Source: Proteiniborus ethanoligenes (lineage in GTDB: Bacteria; Bacillota; Clostridia; Tissierellales; Proteiniboraceae). Taken from it: a DNA stretch of 64,000 bases. Below the pieces are notes generated by a model. That model did no database searches. It saw only the letters and a list, made by a program, of their open reading frames with translations, and was not told where the DNA came from. The stretch lies in contig NZ_FNQE01000001.1 in NCBI RefSeq assembly GCF_900107485.1, forward strand, positions 124,001-188,000, given 5' to 3'. The stretch's first letter is position 1, and each line of letters starts with the position of its first letter. Positions 35,286-44,158 of this stretch are shown here, piece after piece. Made by a program: the position numbers and the translations under genes.

Positions 35286-36663
35286 AATGACAACTAAAAG
35301 CTTTACTAAAAACAGTATAAATTTAAGTAGAAAAGAAAAATTTCTAATTATTTTATTAATAGTAGTAGTATTTTTCTGGCTGTTTAATAAATTTGTTTTA
35401 ACTGCTCAAAGCGCTAAATTAGATGAGCTGAAGCAAGAGAGGGTTAGCCACGAAGAGGATATAATGAAAGTCAACTCAATCCTTGGAAAAGAAAAGCATA
35501 TTAATGAACAGTGGTCTAAACTAAATCACGATGTTAATCATATTACAAATAAGTATTTTTCTGATATAGAGCAACCCAAAATACTAGAATTATTAAATGG
35601 GATAATTGATGATGGAGCTTTAGATATAAAAAGCATGCAATTTTTTGGTCCAGATTATACATCATTAGGAGAAGTAAATACTAAATATTTGGGTGTATCT
35701 ATACCATTTGAAGGAACCTATGAAGACTTGAGTAAATTTTTATCACAGCTTGGGAAAAGTCCTAAAAAGCTTTTAACTAGCAACTTATCCTTATCAAAAA
35801 TGGTAGATGGTAATTTAACAGGCCAAATGGACTTAAGCATTTACAGCTATGATAAGCTAATGGATGAATATGTAGAGAATGCATATAAGCCTGAAGTTAG
35901 AAGCGTTATAAAAGAAAATCCTTTTAAGCCTTTTGAAGGTTATACCGAAGAAACAGAAGACACATATATTGGTTCAGGCACTAATATATACATGGCTACA
36001 GAAAAAACAACTGTACTAGAGGATTTTGAAGGAGAAGAAATATTCTTTATGCCATCTAGTGATAGTGTTACAGGAAAAGTCTCAAGATTTACTAGCTCAA
36101 AGCAGGGGAAATATAGTCTTCGTATAGAATATTTTATATCTACAGAAAACAAGGAAGAAAGGGCTTATATATTATTAGATGACAAGGAAATTATATTAAA
36201 ATATCCTCCATCCTCTATTGGTATATGGGCACATTCATATGGATATTCCCCAGTAATTTTAGGATTTAGATTTCAAGATCAAGAAGGGAATAAAATTGAT
36301 TTAGAGCTTTCCAGGGGGGTTAATTGGATGGGATGGGAGTATATAGAAGCATCACCACCTCAGGACATTAAACTTTATCCACTGAAACTAGACAGAGTCT
36401 ATTTGGAATTAAGTAGCAATAAAGATGATTACGGAGTAATGCTTTTTGATAATATTGAGGCCTTCTATCCAGCAAATGAAAGGGAAGCAGAAGGTATAAA
36501 AAACTCATATTTGTTTTATGTAGTTGAGTATGGGGACACCTTTGAATCCATAAGTGAGAAATTTTATGGTTCTAAATCTAGATATAATGCTATTCTGAAA
36601 CAAAATGGACTTAACAAGAACAGTATTCTTGAAGCAGGTCAAATATTAGTTATACCAAAATAA
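35275..36663 (+). CDS. pilO: PilO-like protein with a C-terminal LysM domain
   Basis: A 462-residue bitopic protein. A transmembrane helix (about 25-45) and coiled coil (45-80) lead to a PilO ferredoxin-like domain (about 90-210) with GVSIPFEGTYEDLSKFLSQLG. A beta-rich galactose-binding-like insert (about 250-405) follows. The last 50 residues are a LysM domain (YFVVEYGD-type start, YVVEYGDTFESISEKFYGS...ILEAGQILVIPK). Usual PilO is about 200 residues without LysM. LysM binds peptidoglycan, so this protein may anchor the alignment complex to the wall, taking the role of PilP and the secretin. Confidence 0.83.
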   Translation: MATKMTTKSFTKNSINLSRKEKFLIILLIVVVFFWLFNKFVLTAQSAKLDELKQERVSHEEDIMKVNSILGKEKHINEQWSKLNHDVNHITNKYFSDIEQPKILELLNGIIDDGALDIKSMQFFGPDYTSLGEVNTKYLGVSIPFEGTYEDLSKFLSQLGKSPKKLLTSNLSLSKMVDGNLTGQMDLSIYSYDKLMDEYVENAYKPEVRSVIKENPFKPFEGYTEETEDTYIGSGTNIYMATEKTTVLEDFEGEEIFFMPSSDSVTGKVSRFTSSKQGKYSLRIEYFISTENKEERAYILLDDKEIILKYPPSSIGIWAHSYGYSPVILGFRFQDQEGNKIDLELSRGVNWMGWEYIEASPPQDIKLYPLKLDRVYLELSSNKDDYGVMLFDNIEAFYPANEREAEGIKNSYLFYVVEYGDTFESISEKFYGSKSRYNAILKQNGLNKNSILEAGQILVIPK

Positions 36664-36682
36664 TGTCTGAGGGGTGATGAAT

Positions 36683-38692
36683 TTGAAAAAATACTCTAAA
36701 AGCTTTTACGTTTTACTCATATTTTTTATTTTAATTACCTTTTTTCCTAATAACACGTCTTATTCAGCATCAACAGACGAAGGCTACAAGGACGGTTATT
36801 CTGAAGGCTGGCTAAGTGGTATAGAAAAAGCGGAAGAGGATATGGCAAAAAATAGAAGTAAAAACTATTCAAGATCTATTCCTACCAATGAAGAAATTAC
36901 CAAAATGTATAAATTAAATGATGAAAGCAGTAGATATAAAAGCTCTTTCTTAGATGGATATAAAGATGGATTTAAGGACGGCTATAATAGAACTTACAAG
37001 ACATCTGATAAGGATGATGAAGATAATAAAAATAGTGAAACATATGCTCAGAGCCTTGGTTTTGCCATGGGAGAAGCATATGGGCAAAGAGACTATTATG
37101 GTGGAAAATCAAATAGATGGTCTAGTGCAATACCTTCAAATTCAAGCATAGTAGATATTTTTGATTTAAAGAAGGAGACTAATGAATATAGAACTACTTT
37201 TTTAGACGCTTTTGGTGATAGCTTTAAAGAGGGATATGAAGAAGGCTATAGAAAAGCCAAATTTGAACCCTTTGAAGCTTCCTTTGAACAAGGCAGTAAA
37301 GATGGAGAACATTTTGGCAGCTTACTTGGAGACATATATGGGAAAAAGGACTTTTTTTCAGGGAAAAACAATGACTGGAAAAGAAATTTACCCTCGAGAA
37401 CTAGAATCATTAGCGATTTTTCTTTAAATAATGACTCGAAGGAATATTTAGATGGATTTGTATCCTCATTTAATTATTATTTTGAAGAAAAATATAATGA
37501 ATCCTATAGAAGTTCAAGCTCAAAAGTTAATGATATTACCTATGAAAATGGCTATAAACATGGAATAGAAATTGGACTTAAGAAGGGACAAGGCTATGCT
37601 CAAATGGATTTGTTTCTTAAGCAGTCCAATAATATACTAAGGCATAAGCCCTATGATCAGGAAATTATCAATGAATTTAATCTTTACTTGGAAACTGAAA
37701 AATATAGAGAAGGATTTATTAGTGGTTTTAATGAAGGTCTTACCGAAGGATATATAATTGCATTTCAAGAACATAATTATAGCAACTCTGTAAATAAGAT
37801 AGAAACCAAGATAATTCCTATTAGTGGTGGAGAAATTTCAACTCCAGATAAAAGAATTTCAGTTAATGTGCCTAAAGGTACATATTACAATGATGTTGCT
37901 TTGTCTTTAGATGGGTTTTCAAGCGTATATTTTCCTTTAAACAACAAATGGATAAAAGCTTCAGACATATACACGGTTAATGTCAGTAATCCTTCATATC
38001 AGTTTGATAACCTAAAACAAATAGAGTTAAGCTTTGAGTATTATGGTTCTCAAAGTGGTGGAATTTACAAATATGAAAATAATAATTGGATTTATCTTCC
38101 GAGCAAAATATCTGAAAACAAAATAATTACTCTTATAAGACCTAGTTCATTAAATATAAGCAGTGGCATATATGCTGTGTTTATAGATAATGAGTTTAAA
38201 ACGATTAAAGATATAAGAGGACACTGGGCTAAGGATGAAATAAGCGCTTATGTTAGAAGAGGCTTAGTAGGTCTTTATGAGGATAATACATTTAGACCTA
38301 ACACATATATATCTAGGGGACAATTATTAGTGATTTTAAACGCAGTATATAAGTGGAATTTCTATGGACTAGAAGAAAAAATAAAGGAACTAGAGAAATT
38401 AGAGGACTTTGAAAGCCTAGATGGATATAAAAGTTTAGTGGCATATGCTTTAAAGCATGGATACATGGATATACGTCCAGATAATAAATTTAGTTTATAT
38501 GGGGCAGTTTCTTATAGGGAAATGGAAAACATCATTAGAAAAATACATGGAGACAATAGGATTAACTGGAGTAGCATTTCACATTCAATGATGCTTAACA
38601 AAGATACTAGGAGCAAGAGCTTTGACTCAATGGATAATAGTATAACTCGGGCAGAAGTAATATACACTTTGTATTTATTAAAAGATAAGTAA
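36683..38692 (+). CDS. SLH-domain surface protein with four Gly/Tyr-rich repeats
   Basis: A 669-residue exported protein. After a signal peptide (about 1-30) come four tandem repeats of about 75-85 residues (about 35-365) sharing GY..G, an Arg/Lys-Trp-then-IP turn, FxL, Y...FLDG and F.DGF..GY. Then follows a ZU5-like beta domain (ISGGEISTPDKRISVNVPKGT, about 375-500) and up to three S-layer homology motifs at the C-terminus, the first being clear (DIRGHWAKDEISAYVRRGL). TTG 36683 follows GAGGGGTG. SLH motifs bind secondary wall polymers, so it may form a wall collar for the pilus. The repeat family was not recognised. Confidence 0.8.
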   Translation: MKKYSKSFYVLLIFFILITFFPNNTSYSASTDEGYKDGYSEGWLSGIEKAEEDMAKNRSKNYSRSIPTNEEITKMYKLNDESSRYKSSFLDGYKDGFKDGYNRTYKTSDKDDEDNKNSETYAQSLGFAMGEAYGQRDYYGGKSNRWSSAIPSNSSIVDIFDLKKETNEYRTTFLDAFGDSFKEGYEEGYRKAKFEPFEASFEQGSKDGEHFGSLLGDIYGKKDFFSGKNNDWKRNLPSRTRIISDFSLNNDSKEYLDGFVSSFNYYFEEKYNESYRSSSSKVNDITYENGYKHGIEIGLKKGQGYAQMDLFLKQSNNILRHKPYDQEIINEFNLYLETEKYREGFISGFNEGLTEGYIIAFQEHNYSNSVNKIETKIIPISGGEISTPDKRISVNVPKGTYYNDVALSLDGFSSVYFPLNNKWIKASDIYTVNVSNPSYQFDNLKQIELSFEYYGSQSGGIYKYENNNWIYLPSKISENKIITLIRPSSLNISSGIYAVFIDNEFKTIKDIRGHWAKDEISAYVRRGLVGLYEDNTFRPNTYISRGQLLVILNAVYKWNFYGLEEKIKELEKLEDFESLDGYKSLVAYALKHGYMDIRPDNKFSLYGAVSYREMENIIRKIHGDNRINWSSISHSMMLNKDTRSKSFDSMDNSITRAEVIYTLYLLKDK

Positions 38693-38717
38693 TATGATTC
38701 TATGAGCTTAATTAAAA

Positions 38718-38755
38718 GGCACTTCTAGTAGCTAGAAGTGTCAATTTTTGTTTGA
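38718..38755 (+). terminator. Terminator after the first pilin operon
   Basis: 11-bp stem (38718-38728 with 38732-38742, one G-U pair) with a three-base loop and AATTTTTGTTTG after it. Confidence 0.85.
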
Positions 38756-38904
38756 TATTTAAATATAGGATAATAATTTAAAAGTATTTATAAAAAAATT
38801 AGAGGATTTTCATGAAATTTAGTGAATATATTTAATGGTTATATTAGAAAAAAATGTATAGAATGGAACCCATGTTTTTAATTATAAATTCAAGGTGAGT
38901 TGCT

Positions 38905-39267
38905 ATGCTTAATAAGCTAAAAACAAATAATGGACTTACATTAATTGAGTTATTATTTACTTTAGCTATGTTTGGTGTGATAGTAATATGGGTTACAGGC
39001 TTATTAATCAATACAGCTGTAATAAATAGAAAATCAGAGCAACAATATAAAGCTACACTAATAGCTCAAAGTTATATGGAAAACATAAAAGCTTCTGATT
39101 CTATAAATATTGGAGAAACGGTTGAAACAATCGATAGCTTTAAAGTTATTGTTAGTATTAGTAAAGTGAGTAGGTATAGGGAGAGTATCTATAAGATAAA
39201 TATTGAGGTTTTAGCTGAGGATAGCATTTTAGAGAGACTAGAAGGTTATAAAATAATCACACAGTAG
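38905..39267 (+). CDS. Minor pilin, GspI/PilV-like
   Basis: A 120-residue prepilin with cleavage site NNGLTLIELLFTLAMFG, Glu5 present, and the small globular domain typical of GspI/PilV (AQSYMENIKAS, then IVSISKV). It is first of four adjacent small pilins whose types match the GspI, K, J, H priming complex of type II secretion. AAGGTGAG precedes the ATG. Confidence 0.8.
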   Translation: MLNKLKTNNGLTLIELLFTLAMFGVIVIWVTGLLINTAVINRKSEQQYKATLIAQSYMENIKASDSINIGETVETIDSFKVIVSISKVSRYRESIYKINIEVLAEDSILERLEGYKIITQ

Positions 39268-39277
39268 AGGTGGTACT

Positions 39278-39868
39278 GTGAAAAAGTCTAAAAGCAATTC
39301 TAAAGGCTCAACTCTGGTTATTTTACTAATTACGACTTCTGTTATCATATTGATTGGAACTGCTGTATTATACTTAGCTACAACAAACTATAAAATGAAA
39401 AAATTAAACAGTGATGTTAAGAGGGCTTTTTATCTTGCGGAAGCGGGCATAGATGAAGCTTATATTATAATTAAAGAGTTCATTAATGATGCCCTTAATT
39501 ATGCTGAAGAAAAAGCCACTGTTGGAGAAACCCAGGATTTAAATAGTATTTATAGCAATGAATTTAAGAATTATATCAAAGGTGAATGTAAAGAAAATAC
39601 GTCAAATAAGGGCTTGATTAATGCTCTAAATGACAATAAATCATATGAGATTTACAAAGATGGCTACCCTGAAGTTAATGCAATAATGAACGAATATAAT
39701 AATGGCTTCCTAATAGAAATACAATCAATATATGCTAAGGATAAAATAAAAAGAATAATAGTCATGAAATGTACAGTTGATGTTCCACAGAATTTTCATA
39801 GTAACTTATACAATAATGCTAGTTATGAGCATATAATAAAAATTGTTCATTGGAAAGTAGAAAGGTAG
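39278..39868 (+). CDS. Minor pilin assembly protein, PilX/GspK-like
   Basis: A 196-residue protein starting at GTG behind GAGGTGG. The N-terminus SKGSTLVILLITTSVIILIGT lacks Glu5, as is usual for GspK/PilX, which cap the pseudopilus tip. RAFYLAEAGIDEAYIII follows the helix, the PilX_N signature. The remainder (60-196) is mostly helical. It overlaps no neighbour but is tightly packed, 10 bp after the GspI-like gene. Confidence 0.78.
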   Translation: MKKSKSNSKGSTLVILLITTSVIILIGTAVLYLATTNYKMKKLNSDVKRAFYLAEAGIDEAYIIIKEFINDALNYAEEKATVGETQDLNSIYSNEFKNYIKGECKENTSNKGLINALNDNKSYEIYKDGYPEVNAIMNEYNNGFLIEIQSIYAKDKIKRIIVMKCTVDVPQNFHSNLYNNASYEHIIKIVHWKVER

Positions 39869-39876
39869 ATTCAGAT

Positions 39877-40446
39877 ATGAGACCTAATTCTATAAGGTTA
39901 AATAACGGATTTACATTAATTGAAATATTAATTACACTATCCTTAGCTGGTATAGTGATATCTATTGTTTTATCTTTGTTAATTACAAATATAAGAATGT
40001 TTCATAAGACTGATAAGGATATTGAACTACAGCAGCAAGGTCAGTTTATTATTGGCTTTTTAGAAGAAAAGATTTTAGAATCTGATAAGATAGTATATTT
40101 AGAAAATATGGATAATGAACTTAAACATGATACTAATGAAAAGCTTAACGTGAAGAAGATTATTTTTAAAAATTCTCCTAGTGCAAAAGATCAAGGATAT
40201 ATATTTTATTTAAGCAAAGATTTAAATGCTAATACGTATAATTTAAAATATGGCAAGGGACTGTCTGGCGCTGCAACTGTTGAAGTAGGCAATTACATTG
40301 AGAAGATTCAAATAGAGCCTATTCCCTTGAACAGTAAATATACTGAGGCAAAAGGTATCACTATAATTTTATATTTTAATATTGATGAGCAAAAGAAGAG
40401 CTTTACGACCCAGCTATGCTTCCGAAATTCTCAAAGGAGGTATTAA
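39877..40446 (+). CDS. Minor pilin, GspJ/PilW-like
   Basis: A 189-residue prepilin with LNNGFTLIEILITLSLAGIVISIV and Glu5. The globular part (DKDIELQQQGQFIIGFLEEKILESDKI) fits GspJ/PilW. ATG 39877 follows AAAGGTAG; the longer TTG 39850 start would overlap the previous gene and lacks such a site. Expected in the tip-priming complex with its three neighbours. Confidence 0.8.
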   Translation: MRPNSIRLNNGFTLIEILITLSLAGIVISIVLSLLITNIRMFHKTDKDIELQQQGQFIIGFLEEKILESDKIVYLENMDNELKHDTNEKLNVKKIIFKNSPSAKDQGYIFYLSKDLNANTYNLKYGKGLSGAATVEVGNYIEKIQIEPIPLNSKYTEAKGITIILYFNIDEQKKSFTTQLCFRNSQRRY

Positions 40447-40448
40447 AG

Positions 40449-40901
40449 GTGAGTAGAGGAAAATATAGCTATGGCATGACATTAATAGAGCTGCTTTTAG
40501 TTATATCAATCTTGGCTATTTCTTTATCATTAATTTTTCCTAGGGTCAAAAGAAGTGACTATCACTTGATGACCTCTAGCAGAATCCTAAGAGATGATAT
40601 AAGAAATGCTAGATATATGAATATGGTAGAAGGTAAATCCTATAAGATTATACTAGAGCCATATCAGTATAGAATAGTTGAAAATTCAAAAGAATTGAAA
40701 GTTGTAAAATTGGAAAAAAACCTTAGAATGAGCCACAACTTCACAGGAGGACAAATAGGATTTAGATATACAGGCTCACCTTCGGCAGGAGGTACTATAA
40801 AAATATTCGATAATAAATTAAATATATATACTGAAATAACTGTAGTACCTGATACAGGAAGAGTATTGCTTAAAAATGAGATATTTAAAGGACATAAGTA
40901 A
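40449..40901 (+). CDS. Minor pilin, GspH/FimT-like
   Basis: A 150-residue prepilin starting at GTG 40449, seven bases after AAAGGAGGT. The cleavage site is SYGMTLIELLLVISILAISLSLI with Glu5. GspH-type features are SSRILRDDIRNARYMNMVEGKSYKI and the C-terminal GTIKIFDNKLNIYTEITVVPDTGRV. It starts two bases after the preceding stop, so the genes are probably translationally coupled. Confidence 0.8.
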   Translation: MSRGKYSYGMTLIELLLVISILAISLSLIFPRVKRSDYHLMTSSRILRDDIRNARYMNMVEGKSYKIILEPYQYRIVENSKELKVVKLEKNLRMSHNFTGGQIGFRYTGSPSAGGTIKIFDNKLNIYTEITVVPDTGRVLLKNEIFKGHK

Positions 40902-40951
40902 AACTAGACATAATACTTAAAATAATAATTATACATGAAGGGGAGATATTT

Positions 40952-41224
40952 ATGGAGCTATATAATTACATGGAAGAGGTAGTTTATAGATATGTAGATG
41001 AAGTATTAAAGAAATTTGACAATGAGGTTTGTAAATGTGAAAAATGTAGGCTTGATATAATTGCACTTGCATTGAATAATTTGCCGCCCAGATATACTGT
41101 AACTGAAAAGGGTAAGTTGTTTACTAAGGTTAAGGAAATGGAATCTCAATATGGAGTAGATATTATTAGAGAAATAACTAAAGCAATTGAAGTGGTTTCC
41201 AAAAAACCAAGACATGATTGTTAA
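40952..41224 (+). CDS. comFB: ComFB family protein
   Basis: A 90-residue cytoplasmic protein of the late-competence ComFB family: the N-terminal MELYNYMEEVVYRYVDEVLKK, the paired cysteines CKCEKC (30s) and DIIALALNNLPPRYTVTEKGKLF. In other bacteria ComFB proteins have been reported to bind cyclic dinucleotides and influence pili or motility. Its place beside a c-di-GMP-controlled pilus locus agrees with that. GGGGAGA precedes the ATG. Confidence 0.82.
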   Translation: MELYNYMEEVVYRYVDEVLKKFDNEVCKCEKCRLDIIALALNNLPPRYTVTEKGKLFTKVKEMESQYGVDIIREITKAIEVVSKKPRHDC

Positions 41225-41263
41225 AAGTAATTAAACTATTAAATAAATGATTAGTTTTTTCTA

Positions 41264-41293
41264 TTCAAACTATTAGAATTATGTTATTATAAT
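41264..41293 (+). promoter_or_regulatory. Sigma-A promoter for efp
   Basis: TTCAAA (41264-41269), 18-bp spacer, TATAAT (41288-41293), about 170 bp upstream of efp. Confidence 0.5.
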
Positions 41294-41461
41294 AATAAGT
41301 ATAGTTGAGCCCATTATTATAAATAAAAACTATTTATTAAGTCTATATAAAATAGTTATAAAGATGAGCATCTAGTTAATAATAAGATTAGATAGCTGTA
41401 TTAGACTTTAAAAAATTATTAAGACAACAATTACTATTTACTTGATTTAGGAGGTTTGAAT

Positions 41462-42019
41462 ATGATTTCAGCAAGTGATTTTAAAAAAGGTATTACCTTT
41501 GAAATGGAAGGAGATATTTATCAAATAGTTGATTTTCAACATGTTAAGCCTGGCAAGGGTGCAGCTTTTGTAAGGACAAAGATTAAGAATATTATTACAG
41601 GTGCTCAAAAAGAAACTACATTTAACCCTAGTGATAAGTTCCCAAAGGCTCATATTGAAACTAAAGAAATGCAATATCTTTATAATGATGGCGAATTATA
41701 TTATTTCATGGATACAGAATCTTATGAGCAGGTTCCTTTTAATTATGACCAGGTTGAAGATGCAGTAAAATATATAAAAGAAAATGATACTACATTAGTA
41801 AGATTCTATAAAGGAAAGGCTTTTGATGTTCAGGCACCAAACTTTGTTGAACTATTAGTTACTCATACTGAACCAGGAGTAAAAGGAGATACTGCTACAG
41901 GAGCTACAAAGCCAGCAACAGTAGAAACTGGTGCAACAATTTTAGTACCATTGTTTATAAACATTGGTGATAAAATAAAAATAGATACAAGAACAGACGA
42001 GTATTTGTCAAGAGTTTAG
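41462..42019 (+). CDS. efp: Elongation factor P
   Basis: A 185-residue translation factor that rescues ribosomes stalled on polyproline. It has the three beta-barrel domains of the family; the tip loop [12 protein letters not shown] carries the lysine that is modified in many species, and the C-terminal signature is [24 protein letters not shown] precedes ATG 41462; the upstream TTG 41456 falls too close to it. Proline-rich pilin linkers nearby could be clients, though this is only inference. Confidence 0.95.
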   Translation: MISASDFKKGITFEMEGDIYQIVDFQHVKPGKGAAFVRTKIKNIITGAQKETTFNPSDKFPKAHIETKEMQYLYNDGELYYFMDTESYEQVPFNYDQVEDAVKYIKENDTTLVRFYKGKAFDVQAPNFVELLVTHTEPGVKGDTATGATKPATVETGATILVPLFINIGDKIKIDTRTDEYLSRV

Positions 42020-42066
42020 GCAACAATATTGATAAAATAAAATTGAAAAAGGGAGGTTGATTTGTT

Positions 42067-42486
42067 ATGGATTATCTATATGAAAGAATAGCATACCTTA
42101 GAGGTTTATCAGAAGGACTTGAAATTGAAGAAGAGAGTAAAGAAGGCAAACTATTAGTACATATTATCGATGCTTTAGAAGACTTTGCTGATGCGATTTC
42201 TGATTTAAATGAGGAACAAGAAGAATTAAATGAATATGTTGATTTTATTGATGAAGATTTAGCAGATTTAGAAGAAGAGTTCTATGGTGAGTTTGATGAT
42301 GAATCTGATGAGTATGATGATGAATACGATGATGAGGATTTTGATTATGTTGAAGTAGAATGTCCTTTTTGTGAAGAAGTAGTATATTTAGACACTGACT
42401 TAATTCCAGAAGACGGTAAGGTAGAGTGTCCAAATTGTCTAAGATTAATATCTTGTGAATGTGACGACGATTGTAATTGTCATTAG
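42067..42486 (+). CDS. CD1247 N-terminal domain family zinc-ribbon protein
   Basis: A 139-residue protein. Residues 1-60 (YERIAYLRGLSEGLEIEEESKEGKLLVHIIDALEDFADAI, helical) match the CD1247 N-terminal domain of Clostridia. A strongly acidic Asp/Glu/Tyr linker (60-98) leads to a zinc ribbon (CPFCEEVV...CPNC) and a Cys-rich end (CECDDDCNCH). Function unknown. It stands between efp and spoIIIA in many clostridial genomes. Confidence 0.75.
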   Translation: MDYLYERIAYLRGLSEGLEIEEESKEGKLLVHIIDALEDFADAISDLNEEQEELNEYVDFIDEDLADLEEEFYGEFDDESDEYDDEYDDEDFDYVEVECPFCEEVVYLDTDLIPEDGKVECPNCLRLISCECDDDCNCH

Positions 42487-42493
42487 TATTATA

Positions 42494-42524
42494 AAACCTG
42501 ATGTTTTAGCATCAGGTTTTTTTA
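42494..42524 (+). terminator. Terminator before spoIIIAA
   Basis: 10-bp stem AAACCTGATG / CATCAGGTTT with a six-base loop and seven T. Confidence 0.9.
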
Positions 42525-42537
42525 TTTTTTGTTTTTA

Positions 42538-42565
42538 GCATATTATATAAAGCCTGTCATAATTA
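42538..42565 (+). promoter_or_regulatory. Sigma-E-like promoter for spoIIIAA
   Basis: GCATATT (42538-42544) and CATAATTA (42558-42565) with a 13-bp spacer resemble the sigma-E consensus -35 (KMATATT) and -10 (CATACAMT). It lies 21 bp before the gene and directly after the terminator, where the mother-cell operon promoter is expected. Confidence 0.5.
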
Positions 42566-42586
42566 TATATAAAAGGGGGACAGGTT

Positions 42587-43600
42587 ATGTCGATGCAAAT
42601 TAACAAGAATTTCATAAAATCAACAACCTATAGTAAAGCAAATGCTTATTATGAAATAATAAATTATTTAGACTCTGAGTTATGGGATGTCCTGTCTAAG
42701 CTTCCACATGCTGATGCGGAAAAAGTAGAGGAAATACGATTAAGGAATGGGAAACCACTCATGATAAGCCTTGGAGCTAGAGACTATTTTGTATCCCCAA
42801 ACTGTAGCCTATTATCTAAACCAATAGAATGTATTCATGTTTCCCATAAGCATATCTTAAAAACCTTTCAGCTTATAAGCAATTATTCTATTTATTCAAT
42901 AGAAGAAGAACTAAAAAACGGTTTTGTAACAGTAAAGGGAGGTCATAGAATTGGTATAACTGGCAAGGTAATCTATGGAAATGGAGGCTTAGAAACAATA
43001 AAGGATATATCATCTTTAAATATTAGAATAGCAAAAGAAATAATAGGTGTATCTAATAAAATAATTCAACATATAATTAAGAAACCAAACTCTATTTTCA
43101 ATACGCTACTAGTATCACCACCTCAGTGTGGCAAAACCACTTTACTACGGGATATTATAAGAAATATTAGCAATGGAATGGAGGCTTATAATTTCTATGG
43201 AATCAAGGTGGGAGTAGTAGATGAAAGATCTGAGCTAGCTGGTACTTATATGGGTTATCCTCAAAACGATATTGGTTTTAGGACAGATATTATAGATAGT
43301 TGTCAAAAACATGAAGGTATATTATTACTTTTAAGATCAATGTCTCCAAATGTAATAGCAACAGACGAAATAGGTGATGAAAAGGATATAAAGGCTATAC
43401 ATGAAGCTATTAAGGCTGGTGTCAAGATTATATCAACAGTACATGGAGACGGGATTGAGGATATATTAACCAAACCTAAACTAAGAGATGTAATAAAGGA
43501 GAAGGTTTTTGAACGATTAATAATTATTGATAATGCAAATGGTGTAGGAAATATAAAAGATGTATTAGAAGGGCAGAGCTTCAAATCAATTCTAAGATAA
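42587..43600 (+). CDS. spoIIIAA: Stage III sporulation protein AA
   Basis: A 337-residue AAA-type ATPase, distant kin of type II/III secretion motors. Walker A SPPQCGKTT is at 177-185, Walker B-like IATDEIGDEKD, and the RSELAGTYMGYPQNDIGFRTDIID block is characteristic. It powers the mother-cell side of the SpoIIIA-SpoIIQ channel across the engulfed forespore. AAAGGGGGA precedes the ATG. First of eight contiguous genes. Confidence 0.95.
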   Translation: MSMQINKNFIKSTTYSKANAYYEIINYLDSELWDVLSKLPHADAEKVEEIRLRNGKPLMISLGARDYFVSPNCSLLSKPIECIHVSHKHILKTFQLISNYSIYSIEEELKNGFVTVKGGHRIGITGKVIYGNGGLETIKDISSLNIRIAKEIIGVSNKIIQHIIKKPNSIFNTLLVSPPQCGKTTLLRDIIRNISNGMEAYNFYGIKVGVVDERSELAGTYMGYPQNDIGFRTDIIDSCQKHEGILLLLRSMSPNVIATDEIGDEKDIKAIHEAIKAGVKIISTVHGDGIEDILTKPKLRDVIKEKVFERLIIIDNANGVGNIKDVLEGQSFKSILR

Positions 43601-43620
43601 CATGACAAAGGGGAGATAAA

Positions 43621-44145
43621 ATGTCTTTTGTAAAAATTATAGGGTGTCTTATGATAATTTTTTCTTCTTCTATTTTAGGTTTTAATTATAGCAGAGTCTA
43701 TACAGAAAGAGTAGTAGGCCTTATTAATATGCAGCAATGTCTCCAAATTCTTCAAACAGAGATAATGTATGCTGCTAATCCTTTGCCGGAGGCATTGAAA
43801 GAGGTATTCAATAAAGGAAACAAAAAAGTTTCTTATGTATTTAATGAAATAGGAAAATATTTAATCTACAATAAAAATGCAAGTGTGTATGAGGGCTTTG
43901 TAGCCATAAGTACAGAATTAAAAAATAAGCTATGCTTTAAAGATGAAGATATTGAAATAATTCTTTCCTTTGGTCGAAGCTTAGGTATATCTAATAGATT
44001 GGACCAAGAAAAGTATTTTAAGATAGCATTATTACAGCTTCAGAATCAACAAAAAGAAGCAGAAGAAGAGAAAAAGAAGAACAGTAAAATGTACAAGAGC
44101 TTAGGAGTTTTAGTAGGCTTTGGCATAGTATTAGCTCTATATTAG
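43621..44145 (+). CDS. spoIIIAB: Stage III sporulation protein AB
   Basis: A 174-residue protein with a TM helix at each end (about 5-22 and 155-173). It resembles GspF-like platform proteins and carries the family motifs GFNYSRVYTERV and LQILQTEIMYAANPLPEAL. It acts with AA at the base of the feeding-tube channel. AAAGGGGAG precedes it. Confidence 0.93.
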   Translation: MSFVKIIGCLMIIFSSSILGFNYSRVYTERVVGLINMQQCLQILQTEIMYAANPLPEALKEVFNKGNKKVSYVFNEIGKYLIYNKNASVYEGFVAISTELKNKLCFKDEDIEIILSFGRSLGISNRLDQEKYFKIALLQLQNQQKEAEEEKKKNSKMYKSLGVLVGFGIVLALY

Positions 44146-44158
44146 AAAGGAGATTTTT

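Noticed and set aside
42290-42350. GATGAT-type tandem repeat as a microsatellite element
   Set aside because: It simply encodes the acidic Asp/Glu/Tyr linker of the CD1247-type protein.
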